Shown: positions 1 to 8,226 of the stretch, piece by piece
Numbering within the stretch: position 1 is the stretch's first letter
Layout: the number at the start of each line of letters is the position of its first letter
Source: MFD04580-c1 sp963702995
GTDB taxonomy: Bacteria; Planctomycetota; Phycisphaerae; Tepidisphaerales; Tepidisphaeraceae
NCBI GenBank assembly: GCA_963702995.1
Contig: OY969783.1
Location: forward strand, 3,100,001-3,164,000
Reading direction: 5' to 3'
Length of the DNA: 64,000 bases
Program-made: the position numbers and the translations under genes
Notes under the pieces: model-generated
Databases searched by the model: none
Told to the model about the DNA's origin: nothing
The model's input: the letters and a program-made list of their open reading frames with translations, nothing else

Positions 1-3000
1 ACCGGGGTCTAAGCCCGCGTATTCAAATTTTACGAATGCTGTCGAGGCGTCAGCTCCAGGCGGAACGTTGAGAACAAGCGGAGTGAAGTGCTCTTGCGGA
101 TTCCCCGAGTTGGTCTGGTTCGGGATCAGTCCGTACCCGTCCGCGAAATCTGGAACACCGTTCCCGTTCCGGTCCGCCGTGTTGACGACAATGAGCTTGC
201 CCGTCTTCGTCGGGTCATCCTCAATCGACTCCTCGTATTGCGAGTCCGAGGGTCCCGTCGGGTCGCCGCCGGACTCGGCGGCAGGCGTCGAGGTCCCTCC
301 CTTCGCGGAATTGCCCGAGTCGATGTCAAGGTCAACATTCCCGGCCGTCATGTGAGTTTGCGCGGAACTGTTTCCATCGGAAACCGTAATCGGTATGTCA
401 CCAAGCGTTCGGCTCGGCTTGACCGCTTCCGCGTAGAGCGTGATGGAGTGAACGTCTTTGGTGAACCCAAGCGCCGCAAGATTCTTGCCGGAGTATGTTC
501 CGGCGGGGACGAAGTAACCCATTGCGAGGTTCGGGTCGTCTGCGGCGGGCGTGGTGATGGGTAGCGCGATGCGGTCCGTCGGGTGCAACCAAAGGCGCAA
601 TGCGTCGATGTGGTCCGGGCTTTTGTCCGCGGGGAGCTGATAGACCCACGGATGGGCAGGGTCCGAAGACGGATGTCGAGCGGCCGACGGGTCGGAGTCG
701 TTATATGTAATCTGGAGGGACGCGGTCGCCGGGTCCGCGTTGTCTGGAAGTTCGATCACGACAGGCGTCAGCACGATGCCGGTATTGGTCGGAGCGGGAT
801 CGCTTTCAGCGAACCGATATCCGTCACTGAATTGAAGGTTGACCGGGACGTTCTTGCCAGCCGTTTTGCCGGGGGGTGCCGCGTCAATATTGTCCTCTTC
901 GACCGTAAAGTCGGGAGGCGCCGAAGCGTCGCCTGTATTGTCGCTGTCCGTATCGACATCGACCGTCGTGTTTGGGGTCGGTGTGGGAGTCGGCGTGGGG
1001 GTTGGCGTGGGCGTGGTCTGTTTCACCACCCCGACGCTGAAAGTGCCGTCCCCGGGCTCCCAGTCGTGGTCTTCAGAATCGAATGCGATAGTGCTTCCGA
1101 AGACCCTGAAGGCATTCGACGAGGGAAATTGGAACGTACCGGTCGGCGAGCCGTTATAGGGGTTGCTGACCGTAACGGATCCAAGAACATATTCGTAGAT
1201 TAGCGCGGCCTCGGACGTCGCGTAGAGCCAGATAGACTGGTTGGGGATGGCGCTCATCGCGTTCTGGGCGAGGGTCATGCTCACGCTGGAAGTCGCGTAG
1301 TGTTCGGAATAAAATGCGGCGGACGGATTAAGAGTAATTCGGAAATACCCAGGCGTATTGAGCCCCATCGGATCGGACGGATCGGGAGTGTTAGAGTCTG
1401 TCTTCGTCGTGATGTTGTCGCTCGTAGTGCGTGATTGTGGCGACGGCCCCCCCAAAGTTGTCACTCGGAACTGATAAGTAGTTCCCGGCTGAAGGCCTCC
1501 CACCAAAAAGCTGTTTGCATCCGGACCGGTTGTACCGAGCAGCTCCCATGTGCCGCCAAGGGTCAGAGACTCAATTTCATAGCCGGTTTCGTGATTGCTG
1601 TTGTCTGTCCACGTGAGTCGGATACTTCGCGAGGAGATTACTTCACCAGCTAGAGAGAGGACCGGCCGCAAAGGAAATCCTGCCGTTGACGTGGCCGACC
1701 AGTCGGACTGGGCATTACCACGAACCGCCGCCACACGATAATCAAAGACCTTGCCTTCTACATCAATCAATTGCCCCGAGCCATCCAGATGTTGGCCAGG
1801 AGTGTCTGACATTCCTGTCGGCGTCACCGTCCCGTACTCGCCGGAGAGGTCAACCCAGTTGCCGGACCCAACGTCCGCGTACTGAACTCGGACGTAGTCC
1901 GCGGCATTCGTGTCAAAAGACCATGCCAGCGCAATTTTGTCAGGGGAGATCGACGTGGCGTTGAAATTTGTTGGTGCCGGTATCTTCGTTATGACAATGT
2001 TGATAGCAATATCAAGGCTATTGGGCGTCGAGGCATGAAGGACGTCAGTGCCTTCCCCCGTGTCCGGCGCGGTGTACGTAGTTCCTCCAAACGAGCCAAG
2101 TTGCGCGCCCTGAACAGACCACGAAAGAGGTGGCTGGTCAACGAGTTGACCAAATTGGTCAAATACTTCAGCCGAAACTTGGGCCGTGGCCCCATCGGTC
2201 AGCTGAAGACTTGCAGGGGACACGTCGATCCGGGTCGGCGTCTGCTGGACCTGCACATATACGTTTGCCCAGTCCGAATCTCCGGAAGAATTAGTAACGA
2301 AAACGGCGAATTCGTATGTACCGGCTCGATTGAACGAAACAGTCGCCTGGCTAGAATTGCCAGTATCAGAGATGGAAGGGAGGGATGCCCCTTCCGGGAA
2401 GGTGACCGCCTGCCAGACGTAATTCAGGTCTCCACCGCCGCTGCTATCCGACGCCTGAACGCTGAGCGTTGCCGTTGTCCCGGTTACCGGAGAGGAGTCG
2501 GCTGTGGCCGACGCGATCGAGAGCGACCCATCGCCGGCGGTCGCCCCGGTCGTGAAGGTTTGAACATTCGTAGATGCAGAAGATCCAGCGGCGTTCTCAG
2601 CGACTACCCGGTAGTAGTAGGTCGTACCGAGCGGCAGCCTTGTGTCAGTATACGAATCAATCCCCGCGCCAACCTTTGTGTTCACAAGGTCCGAGCTGAA
2701 GTCCGGTGAAGTCGATCGCTCGATCGCAAAATCGGCCTCGTTGGACGAGGGTAAAATCGTCCAGTGGAGCGCCACCCATGTGGCTCCCTGGTTGGTAAAA
2801 CCGAGATCTACCGGTGCCAACGGGACGTCGTTTTCGACGTTTACGATCACATTCGTTAAGATCGTGGTGGAGACACTGACGGTGATCGTCTCGTTCCCGT
2901 TTGCACCGGTAGGAGCACTGTACGCGCATGTCGCGCCATCGGAACTGATCGACCCACCCAATCCCGGCGTGACGGACCATGAGAACGCTGGCTGGGTTGC

Positions 3001-6000
3001 GACGGGGGTTCCGAACTGGTCTTCGGCAACCGCCGTCAGATGAGTTGTAGTTCCACCTTTAATGCTCGGGTTCGCAGGCGTCACGGCGATCGAGGACAGT
3101 TTCGGCTCGACGACGAACGACGTGTAAGCCGTTGTCGAAAGGCCCTGGCTGTTCGTTACCGTCACGCCGACGACGTAGGTTCCGGCAGCCGTCAACTGGG
3201 CGAAGTTATATGAGTTGCGAGAGTCACCGCTGAAAACTAAGGGGGCCGTTCCCGGTGGGGTAACTATCGAAGACCAGTCATAGGTGGCAATCGACGCTGT
3301 AGCATCTGTCGCTGCGACATTCACACGCAGGGCTGTGTGATCGGTCGCGTCGATACTTGCAGTCGGTGCCCCGTTGATTTGCGGGGCACCATACCTTACT
3401 CCGACGGTCATTGTTGCGCTCACGGGCCCGGCAGGTGTAGTCAGTAACGCCGTGATGGTTGCCGTCGTCGGGAACTGAATGCCATCGGTAGAGGCGACCT
3501 CGAAGGACGCCTGAAGCCCCGTTGGACTGATCGTCCCGATCGACGACTGCCAAGTGACGTGCGTGAGCGTTGGTTCAACCCCAAACTGAGTAACCGGCGT
3601 CGCAAAAAACTCTTCTGAGACGTCGGGCGAGACATTAATCGGCGCGGGGCCTAGGACCAGGCGATATCGATTGACCACCGCAAACGGGGTTGTCGCCGTC
3701 TGAGTGACGCCGAGGCCGTCCGTGACGGTCAGCGAAACGCTATACGAACCCGCGTTAGAAAAGCCGACAAAGGCAGTAGACCCAGAGGAATCAGAGCTTG
3801 AGTAGCTTATTGGCAGGGTGCCGCCGGCGCCTGTGACAGTCCACTTATACTGGAGAGCGCCGTCGCCACCGTTGTCCGTCGCGGCCGCGGATAAGGTCGC
3901 CCCGGTGCCGTCGGCGTTGAGCGTCACAGTTGGCCCTGTGATCGCGATACTCGCCGTCGGGGAAGGGGTCACGGTGAGAGTGCCGGAGGTATCGAACTTG
4001 GCTAGAACGAACCCGGTTCCATGGTTATAAACGTTTCCCACTGCCACGATCTGGCCGGCAGGCGTCATCGACACCGCCCCCGGTGAAAAGCTGCCTCCTG
4101 CGTCCAGTCCGGTTACTTGCACTCCGTCCAGGCCGAAATTGGTATCGGGTGTCCCGTCCAGATTGTACTGGGCGATGGTCAGGTGACCTTGCCCTGTGTT
4201 CAGGTCGCGATTGGACCCCGTGACGATGAAATGCGTCCCGGAAACCCGCAGGCGCACCGCGTCATCAAAGTTCGAAGTGAGGGACGTATGGAGGTAGCCG
4301 CCCGCTCCCCACGAGGTATCAATCGACCCGTCGGGGTTCATTCGGGCGACGACCACCGAACCATTCACGGCGGCCGCCGCGAGTATCTTGTTATCACTGG
4401 TGGAATCCCATGTGGCGTCGATGGATTGAATCCAGATGGACCCGAACCCGAAGGGTGCGACAAGCCCAGTCCCGTTGAACGAAGTGTCGAAGTCTCCTGT
4501 GGGCGTTAACTTGATGACGGGCGCATAATTAAACGCTCCCTGGCCAGAGAGGATGATTGAGTTGTCAGCAAGGACCGAAACGTCGTAGAACGCGCACCAA
4601 CCGCCCAGAGCGAGCGTTCGCCGCCCGTCGTGGTTCGGCCCGAACGCGGGATCAAGGAGGCCGTTCGCGGTGTAGCACGCGATGGAGAAGTTCCCCCCCG
4701 TTCCACCAGCCACGATGATGCGGCCGTCGGATCCGATCCCCATCGCTTGGCCGTAGTCGTAGCCCCCCAAGTCAGTCGTGGTGATGCCGGTGCCGTCGGA
4801 ACCGAACGTCGTGTCGGGCACTCCGTCGGCGTTGATGCGGGCGAGTGCAAAGTCAGCGCCCCCGACACCGCCATTGAGGAAACCGGCCGCGAGAATCTGA
4901 CCGTTGGGGAGCAGTTTGATGGAATTCACCGCGCCCCAAAACGGCGTCATCGAACCGCCGGTCCCAAAGCTCGTATCGAGCGACCCATCAGCGTTGAATC
5001 GCCGCAGGCCGATCCCCGCGTAGGTTGCGCCGCCAACGATGATTTTGCCGTCTGGTTGGACCGCAACCGAGTTAGTCGTTCCGAGTTGCAGAGCGGTAAA
5101 GCCGCCGTTCACGAAGGAAGGGTCCGGACCCAGTGCGACGGTTACTGGCTTGCCAGACGCGTCGATGGAGTTCGCAGTGATGTCTTCTACTCCGGACGTG
5201 GCGTAAGTGTGGGAGACGACCTGATCGGTGGAAGAATAAGTCGTAGGCGTCGAGCCATCTCCCCAGTTGACTGTCACGCTGTTCGTAGCGCCGTGAAGTT
5301 GAAGCGAGTAGCTTTGTCCCGCGGCCACGGTGGAAGCGCCGCTGATCCAGAGTCCATACGGCGCCGCGTCCGCCGGCGGGCGGGTGACCCGCACGTTGTC
5401 GATGAATGCGGTGTTGTCCCCTCCCGCCGAGTCAAGTCCTTGGATTGTCAGTACGTGCCCACCGCCCGTGACGACGAACGAAGCGGTTGCATAGCGGTGG
5501 TAGCCCCGATCCTGCGGCGTTATCGTGCCTTCGACGTTGCCATCGACAAGTATTTGCAGGTCTTGTTGGGAGGCCTGATACACTCCACGCTGTGCCGCGT
5601 CAAAGGAAACGACGTATGGCTGGCCGGCCTGCCACCCGGTGATGTACTGATTTGCTGACCCGTAAGACTGGATAAAAGCGACCTGACCCCCTTCAGGCGC
5701 CCCGCTGTTTGCCCAACTGAATCCGCTGCCGTTGCCGGATATTCCCGCCGTCGAGTTGAAGCGCCAGTTCCCGGCGGCTGTTGGATCCGTCGAAAAGTTT
5801 CCCGCGCCAATCGTCGGCTGTTCAAAGCCGCCGTCCTGGACCGAGACGGTCAACAGGACACGTGATTCGAGCGCTTCAACCGCGAAGCGCGCTACTGCGT
5901 CGGGAACTGACGATGCGTCAGGTGCCAGCATTGGCTTCGAACGCGTTTGCGGACGTTGACTTGAATTGCCTAAGTGTCTGAACCGAGGGGCTCGACGGAA

Positions 6001-6108
6001 ACCAAAAGAAGACCCCGCCGCACCGACATTACTCTGGCCCATGTTCGGTATCCCGAAATGCGCAGCGTCACGGGCAAGTTCACCAGAAGTGAAGCCGGTC
6101 TTCCGCAT
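1..6108 (-). CDS. Giant modular surface protein with LEPR-XLL motif, delta-60 propeller, PKD and FN3 domains (3' end outside window)
   Basis: One reading frame runs without a stop from 6138 down to base 1 (stop TAA at 6139-6141); I checked most of it codon by codon. It is the 5' part, at least 2,036 codons, of a gene whose end lies outside the window. The LEPR-XLL-like motif VEALESRVLLT is at about residues 77-87. Next come a carbohydrate-binding-like jelly roll (about 95-240), a PKD-like segment with VNWGDGS (about 277) and delta-60 propeller repeats such as LDTSFGTGG (about 327-700). PKD/Ig-like domains (about 717-1090), an FN3 (about 1096-1188), more PKD/Ig-like and two FN3 (about 1375-1563) follow. 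A Pro-Thr linker (about 1698-1712) leads to an acidic, calcium-loop-like region (NGNGVPDFADG). Such proteins are thought to be exported and surface-located. Start is uncertain: ATG at 6108, 6042 or 5931, none with a strong Shine-Dalgarno. Confidence 0.85.
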   Translation of the reverse strand, partial: MRKTGFTSGELARDAAHFGIPNMGQSNVGAAGSSFGFRRAPRFRHLGNSSQRPQTRSKPMLAPDASSVPDAVARFAVEALESRVLLTVSVQDGGFEQPTIGAGNFSTDPTAAGNWRFNSTAGISGNGSGFSWANSGAPEGGQVAFIQSYGSANQYITGWQAGQPYVVSFDAAQRGVYQASQQDLQILVDGNVEGTITPQDRGYHRYATASFVVTGGGHVLTIQGLDSAGGDNTAFIDNVRVTRPPADAAPYGLWISGASTVAAGQSYSLQLHGATNSVTVNWGDGSTPTTYSSTDQVVSHTYATSGVEDITANSIDASGKPVTVALGPDPSFVNGGFTALQLGTTNSVAVQPDGKIIVGGATYAGIGLRRFNADGSLDTSFGTGGSMTPFWGAVNSIKLLPNGQILAAGFLNGGVGGADFALARINADGVPDTTFGSDGTGITTTDLGGYDYGQAMGIGSDGRIIVAGGTGGNFSIACYTANGLLDPAFGPNHDGRRTLALGGWCAFYDVSVLADNSIILSGQGAFNYAPVIKLTPTGDFDTSFNGTGLVAPFGFGSIWIQSIDATWDSTSDNKILAAAAVNGSVVVARMNPDGSIDTSWGAGGYLHTSLTSNFDDAVRLRVSGTHFIVTGSNRDLNTGQGHLTIAQYNLDGTPDTNFGLDGVQVTGLDAGGSFSPGAVSMTPAGQIVAVGNVYNHGTGFVLAKFDTSGTLTVTPSPTASIAITGPTVTLNADGTGATLSAAATDNGGDGALQYKWTVTGAGGTLPISYSSSDSSGSTAFVGFSNAGSYSVSLTVTDGLGVTQTATTPFAVVNRYRLVLGPAPINVSPDVSEEFFATPVTQFGVEPTLTHVTWQSSIGTISPTGLQASFEVASTDGIQFPTTATITALLTTPAGPVSATMTVGVRYGAPQINGAPTASIDATDHTALRVNVAATDATASIATYDWSSIVTPPGTAPLVFSGDSRNSYNFAQLTAAGTYVVGVTVTNSQGLSTTAYTSFVVEPKLSSIAVTPANPSIKGGTTTHLTAVAEDQFGTPVATQPAFSWSVTPGLGGSISSDGATCAYSAPTGANGNETITVSVSTTILTNVIVNVENDVPLAPVDLGFTNQGATWVALHWTILPSSNEADFAIERSTSPDFSSDLVNTKVGAGIDSYTDTRLPLGTTYYYRVVAENAAGSSASTNVQTFTTGATAGDGSLSIASATADSSPVTGTTATLSVQASDSSGGGDLNYVWQAVTFPEGASLPSISDTGNSSQATVSFNRAGTYEFAVFVTNSSGDSDWANVYVQVQQTPTRIDVSPASLQLTDGATAQVSAEVFDQFGQLVDQPPLSWSVQGAQLGSFGGTTYTAPDTGEGTDVLHASTPNSLDIAINIVITKIPAPTNFNATSISPDKIALAWSFDTNAADYVRVQYADVGSGNWVDLSGEYGTVTPTGMSDTPGQHLDGSGQLIDVEGKVFDYRVAAVRGNAQSDWSATSTAGFPLRPVLSLAGEVISSRSIRLTWTDNSNHETGYEIESLTLGGTWELLGTTGPDANSFLVGGLQPGTTYQFRVTTLGGPSPQSRTTSDNITTKTDSNTPDPSDPMGLNTPGYFRITLNPSAAFYSEHYATSSVSMTLAQNAMSAIPNQSIWLYATSEAALIYEYVLGSVTVSNPYNGSPTGTFQFPSSNAFRVFGSTIAFDSEDHDWEPGDGTFSVGVVKQTTPTPTPTPTPTPTPNTTVDVDTDSDNTGDASAPPDFTVEEDNIDAAPPGKTAGKNVPVNLQFSDGYRFAESDPAPTNTGIVLTPVVIELPDNADPATASLQITYNDSDPSAARHPSSDPAHPWVYQLPADKSPDHIDALRLWLHPTDRIALPITTPAADDPNLAMGYFVPAGTYSGKNLAALGFTKDVHSITLYAEAVKPSRTLGDIPITVSDGNSSAQTHMTAGNVDLDIDSGNSAKGGTSTPAAESGGDPTGPSDSQYEESIEDDPTKTGKLIVVNTADRNGNGVPDFADGYGLIPNQTNSGNPQEHFTPLVLNVPPGADASTAFVKFEYAGLDPG
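974..1017 (-). repeat. Pro-Thr linker minisatellite (6-bp unit)
   Basis: Short tandem hexanucleotide array, GGNGTN on the plus strand, encoding alternating Pro-Thr in the giant surface protein. It separates the FN3 block from the acidic C-terminal region. Length changes in units of 6 bp would stay in frame. Confidence 0.75.
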
Positions 6109-6484
6109 GAGCGCATTGCTTCTGCGGAGAGATCGGATTTAGAATGTTGGTGAAGATTCCCGCCGCGGCCCCGATCCCGTCCCCATCGTCGCTTTGACGA
6201 TGATGTAGCTGTCATATTCGTTTTGCAGATCGCTGTCAAGAGAACCGGAACGCATTTCGATGTGGAGGTGCCTCGGCACCTCGGCTCACCACCAACGGCA
6301 AGAATCCATTCGCTGATTTCAGTAAGGCTGCCGACATTTGATTCTATTTTTTAGATCCTTTTGCAAATGTCAAATGGTTAAACATTCATGTTGGCCATAC
6401 GAACTCCGCATGAATTAAAAACAGAAGCAAGGGTATCGTCGGGAAACGTTTGTTGGAGACGCTCACTTTCCACTAGGAGTTCTC
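6109..6484. other. Intergenic region, AT-richer
   Basis: About 375 bases between the divergently read giant surface gene and the small gene at 6485. It is clearly more AT-rich than the chromosomal part of the window (for example around 6340-6430). It probably carries the promoters for both directions. I recognise no RNA gene or conserved site. Confidence 0.4.
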
Positions 6485-6613
6485 ATGTCAATGTTTATCC
6501 GGGTCAGAAATCGGCTCATCAATATCAACATGGCAAAGTATGTTGACATCGAAGCTGCTGGCGGCGGCGTTGCTACGATTGCGACGATAGTTCACCGGAG
6601 TCGCAGCGAATAA
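6485..6613 (+). CDS. Small hypothetical protein, 42 aa
   Basis: An ATG at 6485 follows a good Shine-Dalgarno (AGGAG at 6475-6479, 5-nt spacing) and gives 42 codons ending in TAA at 6611-6613. The product begins MSMFIRVRNRLININ, followed by a short alternation of hydrophobic and small residues (VDIEAAGGGVATIATIV) that could form a beta-hairpin. It resembles small single-sheet planctomycete proteins beginning with an M-F-I/V-R-V pattern, but I cannot name a family. It ends 5 nt before the TTG used here for the XRE-like gene, so the two may be co-transcribed. Function unknown. Confidence 0.5.
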   Translation: MSMFIRVRNRLININMAKYVDIEAAGGGVATIATIVHRSRSE

Positions 6614-6618
6614 AACGT

Positions 6619-6870
6619 TTGCGCCTGACGCAGGTTAAAGCGGCCGAGCAACTTGGTCTGAGTCAGCCTGACGTTTCAAAGCTCATGGCTGGTCGGCATA
6701 CAGGGTATTCCGTCGATGGACTTCTGACACTTCTCAACGCACTCGAAGTCAACGTGGATATCGTGGTGAGACCGAAACATCACGGGCGAAACGTTCGGCC
6801 GGGCGTCGTGCGAGCGATGGAAGAGGAGATGGTGTCAGAGCCGGAAACAATCACCGCATGGGCGAAGTAA
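6619..6870 (+). pseudogene. XRE/HigA-like helix-turn-helix protein, probably 5'-truncated
   Basis: The 83-residue product contains LTQVKAAEQLGLSQPDVSKLMAGR followed by LLTLLNALEVNVDIVV in the next stretch. This is the signature of the HigA-type XRE regulators (HTH_37) that act as antitoxins. Members of that family normally have about 25-35 residues before LTQ, including the first helix. Here the frame upstream gives no sensible sequence, a stop lies at 6544-6546, and the only start is a TTG with no Shine-Dalgarno. I infer loss of the 5' end. No HigB/RelE-type toxin is visible on either side, so it is orphaned. It could still be made as a short DNA-binding protein. Confidence 0.5.
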
Positions 6871-7086
6871 CACACGTCGCAAGCAAGGCGACCGAGCGAT
6901 ACGGTCGAGTCGGCTTCCAAAATAGACAAACTTGAACTTGTGACGACGCGGTTAAATCAGCCAAGCACTTCTTGTACGGTGCAATCGGGAGATAGAGGCG
7001 AAGTGGATCGTCGAGCAACGGAGTAAAACCGTATTTCTGGTCCGTGAAGTCGTTTCATCCCACCTTGAGTTTTATCGAATTGCCCA

Positions 7087-8073
7087 TTACAGGGGCTTCC
7101 CACCTGGAAACTGCCTTACGGCCTCGAACCGTTCAGGAGTTCCATGTTTTTTGTAAAGGTCTGACAGATATCCCATGTTGCCCGACACGAGTTCGCGTTC
7201 TCCCCAGATTGACCACACAAGTCTCGCGCCGCGTTGGGCGAGAAGTTTTGCAACCAAATCCTTCCGCAAATAGACAAGCTCCTGTGCGGCACTATCATCG
7301 TTGTGACAGACGACGACAGCTGAAGCGAGCTTTCCTATTTGATCCCGAAATTCGCTTGTTTGCTGATCGACGAGAAGACCGAGCTCTTCGCAGATCTGTC
7401 TCCCAATGAGCGGCGGACATCCTCCCGCGTTGGTACAGGTGTGGTAGCTCTCCCAACCATTCTCGATTACGGGAATGGTGACTTCGACAGTATCGTAGAT
7501 GTTCTCATTCCACGTAATCATTGACGGCTCTTCAGTTGACTGAGAATCGTTTTCGAACATTTCGAGGCGAGCCATTTCTCGTTCCCTCGTGCCGACGACA
7601 AACTTCCATTCGGCGTGTCCCAACGGGGGGTACGTGTCTGACCATCCCGCTTCACCCACAAAGGTGTAGTGGAGGCTCGGAAGTGATAGGTCATTCGAAT
7701 CGTAGGAATGGCCGTCTTTCAGGTGCTGGCTAATGCGCGGCATGTCGCTCTCCGCTATCAGCACTCCGACGACATGGCAGAACACACCAACGCCCTGCTC
7801 AACGTCGCGCTGGTTATAGTAACCGCTTAAAAGAACCCAATCGCCGGGTCGCCCGTTGACTTCCTGCCGTTCAAGGAGGTGTTCAATATCGGGTGGCGTT
7901 CGAAGAGCAAGCCACTCCCGAAGTGGTACGGCCACAGAACCAACTTTCGCCGGAACAATCGGATCGGTCAACCCTTGCCCTGGAAAACTGGGGTCGATGT
8001 CGCACTCAGATATCCTGCCGTTCTCTCCGTACCACTCTTTCACTTTATCAGCGTCAACGCGATGTCCTGCCAT
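7087..8073 (-). CDS. C-terminal part of the STAND/NACHT protein (separated by in-frame TAG)
   Basis: The frame 8227-8229 (TAG) to 7087 stays open and matches the frame of the preceding STAND gene. The 51 codons between the TAG and the first ATG (8073) read as real protein, including RYGKKYSWTAFFEMAGHRV across the ATG. That block, DIDPSFPG and YLRKDLVAKLL...VWSIWGERE are, from memory, typical of the C-terminal portion of large bacterial NTPases with N-terminal nuclease domains. There is no Shine-Dalgarno at 8073 and the ATG lies inside the conserved block, so an independent gene starting there is unlikely. It is either the dead 3' half of a nonsense-mutated gene, a readthrough product, or a separately initiated subunit. 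An AGGAGGTG at 8236-8243 just before the TAG could in principle support re-initiation. Confidence 0.6.
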   Translation of the reverse strand: MAGHRVDADKVKEWYGENGRISECDIDPSFPGQGLTDPIVPAKVGSVAVPLREWLALRTPPDIEHLLERQEVNGRPGDWVLLSGYYNQRDVEQGVGVFCHVVGVLIAESDMPRISQHLKDGHSYDSNDLSLPSLHYTFVGEAGWSDTYPPLGHAEWKFVVGTREREMARLEMFENDSQSTEEPSMITWNENIYDTVEVTIPVIENGWESYHTCTNAGGCPPLIGRQICEELGLLVDQQTSEFRDQIGKLASAVVVCHNDDSAAQELVYLRKDLVAKLLAQRGARLVWSIWGERELVSGNMGYLSDLYKKHGTPERFEAVRQFPGGKPL

Positions 8074-8226
8074 CTCGAAAAACGCCGTCCATGAATACTT
8101 TTTGCCATACCGATCGACTTTTCCGCTTCCGAATTTTGATCGTCCGAAACGATCGTGACCAACGTTGCTGTCGATCTCTCGAAATTTCTCTTCTTGATAC
8201 CCAAGGTCATGAATTCGCCACTGAAT

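Noticed and set aside
4630..5658. 342-codon plus-strand frame in the giant surface gene region
   Set aside because: Antisense to delta-60 propeller repeats that are unambiguous on the minus strand.
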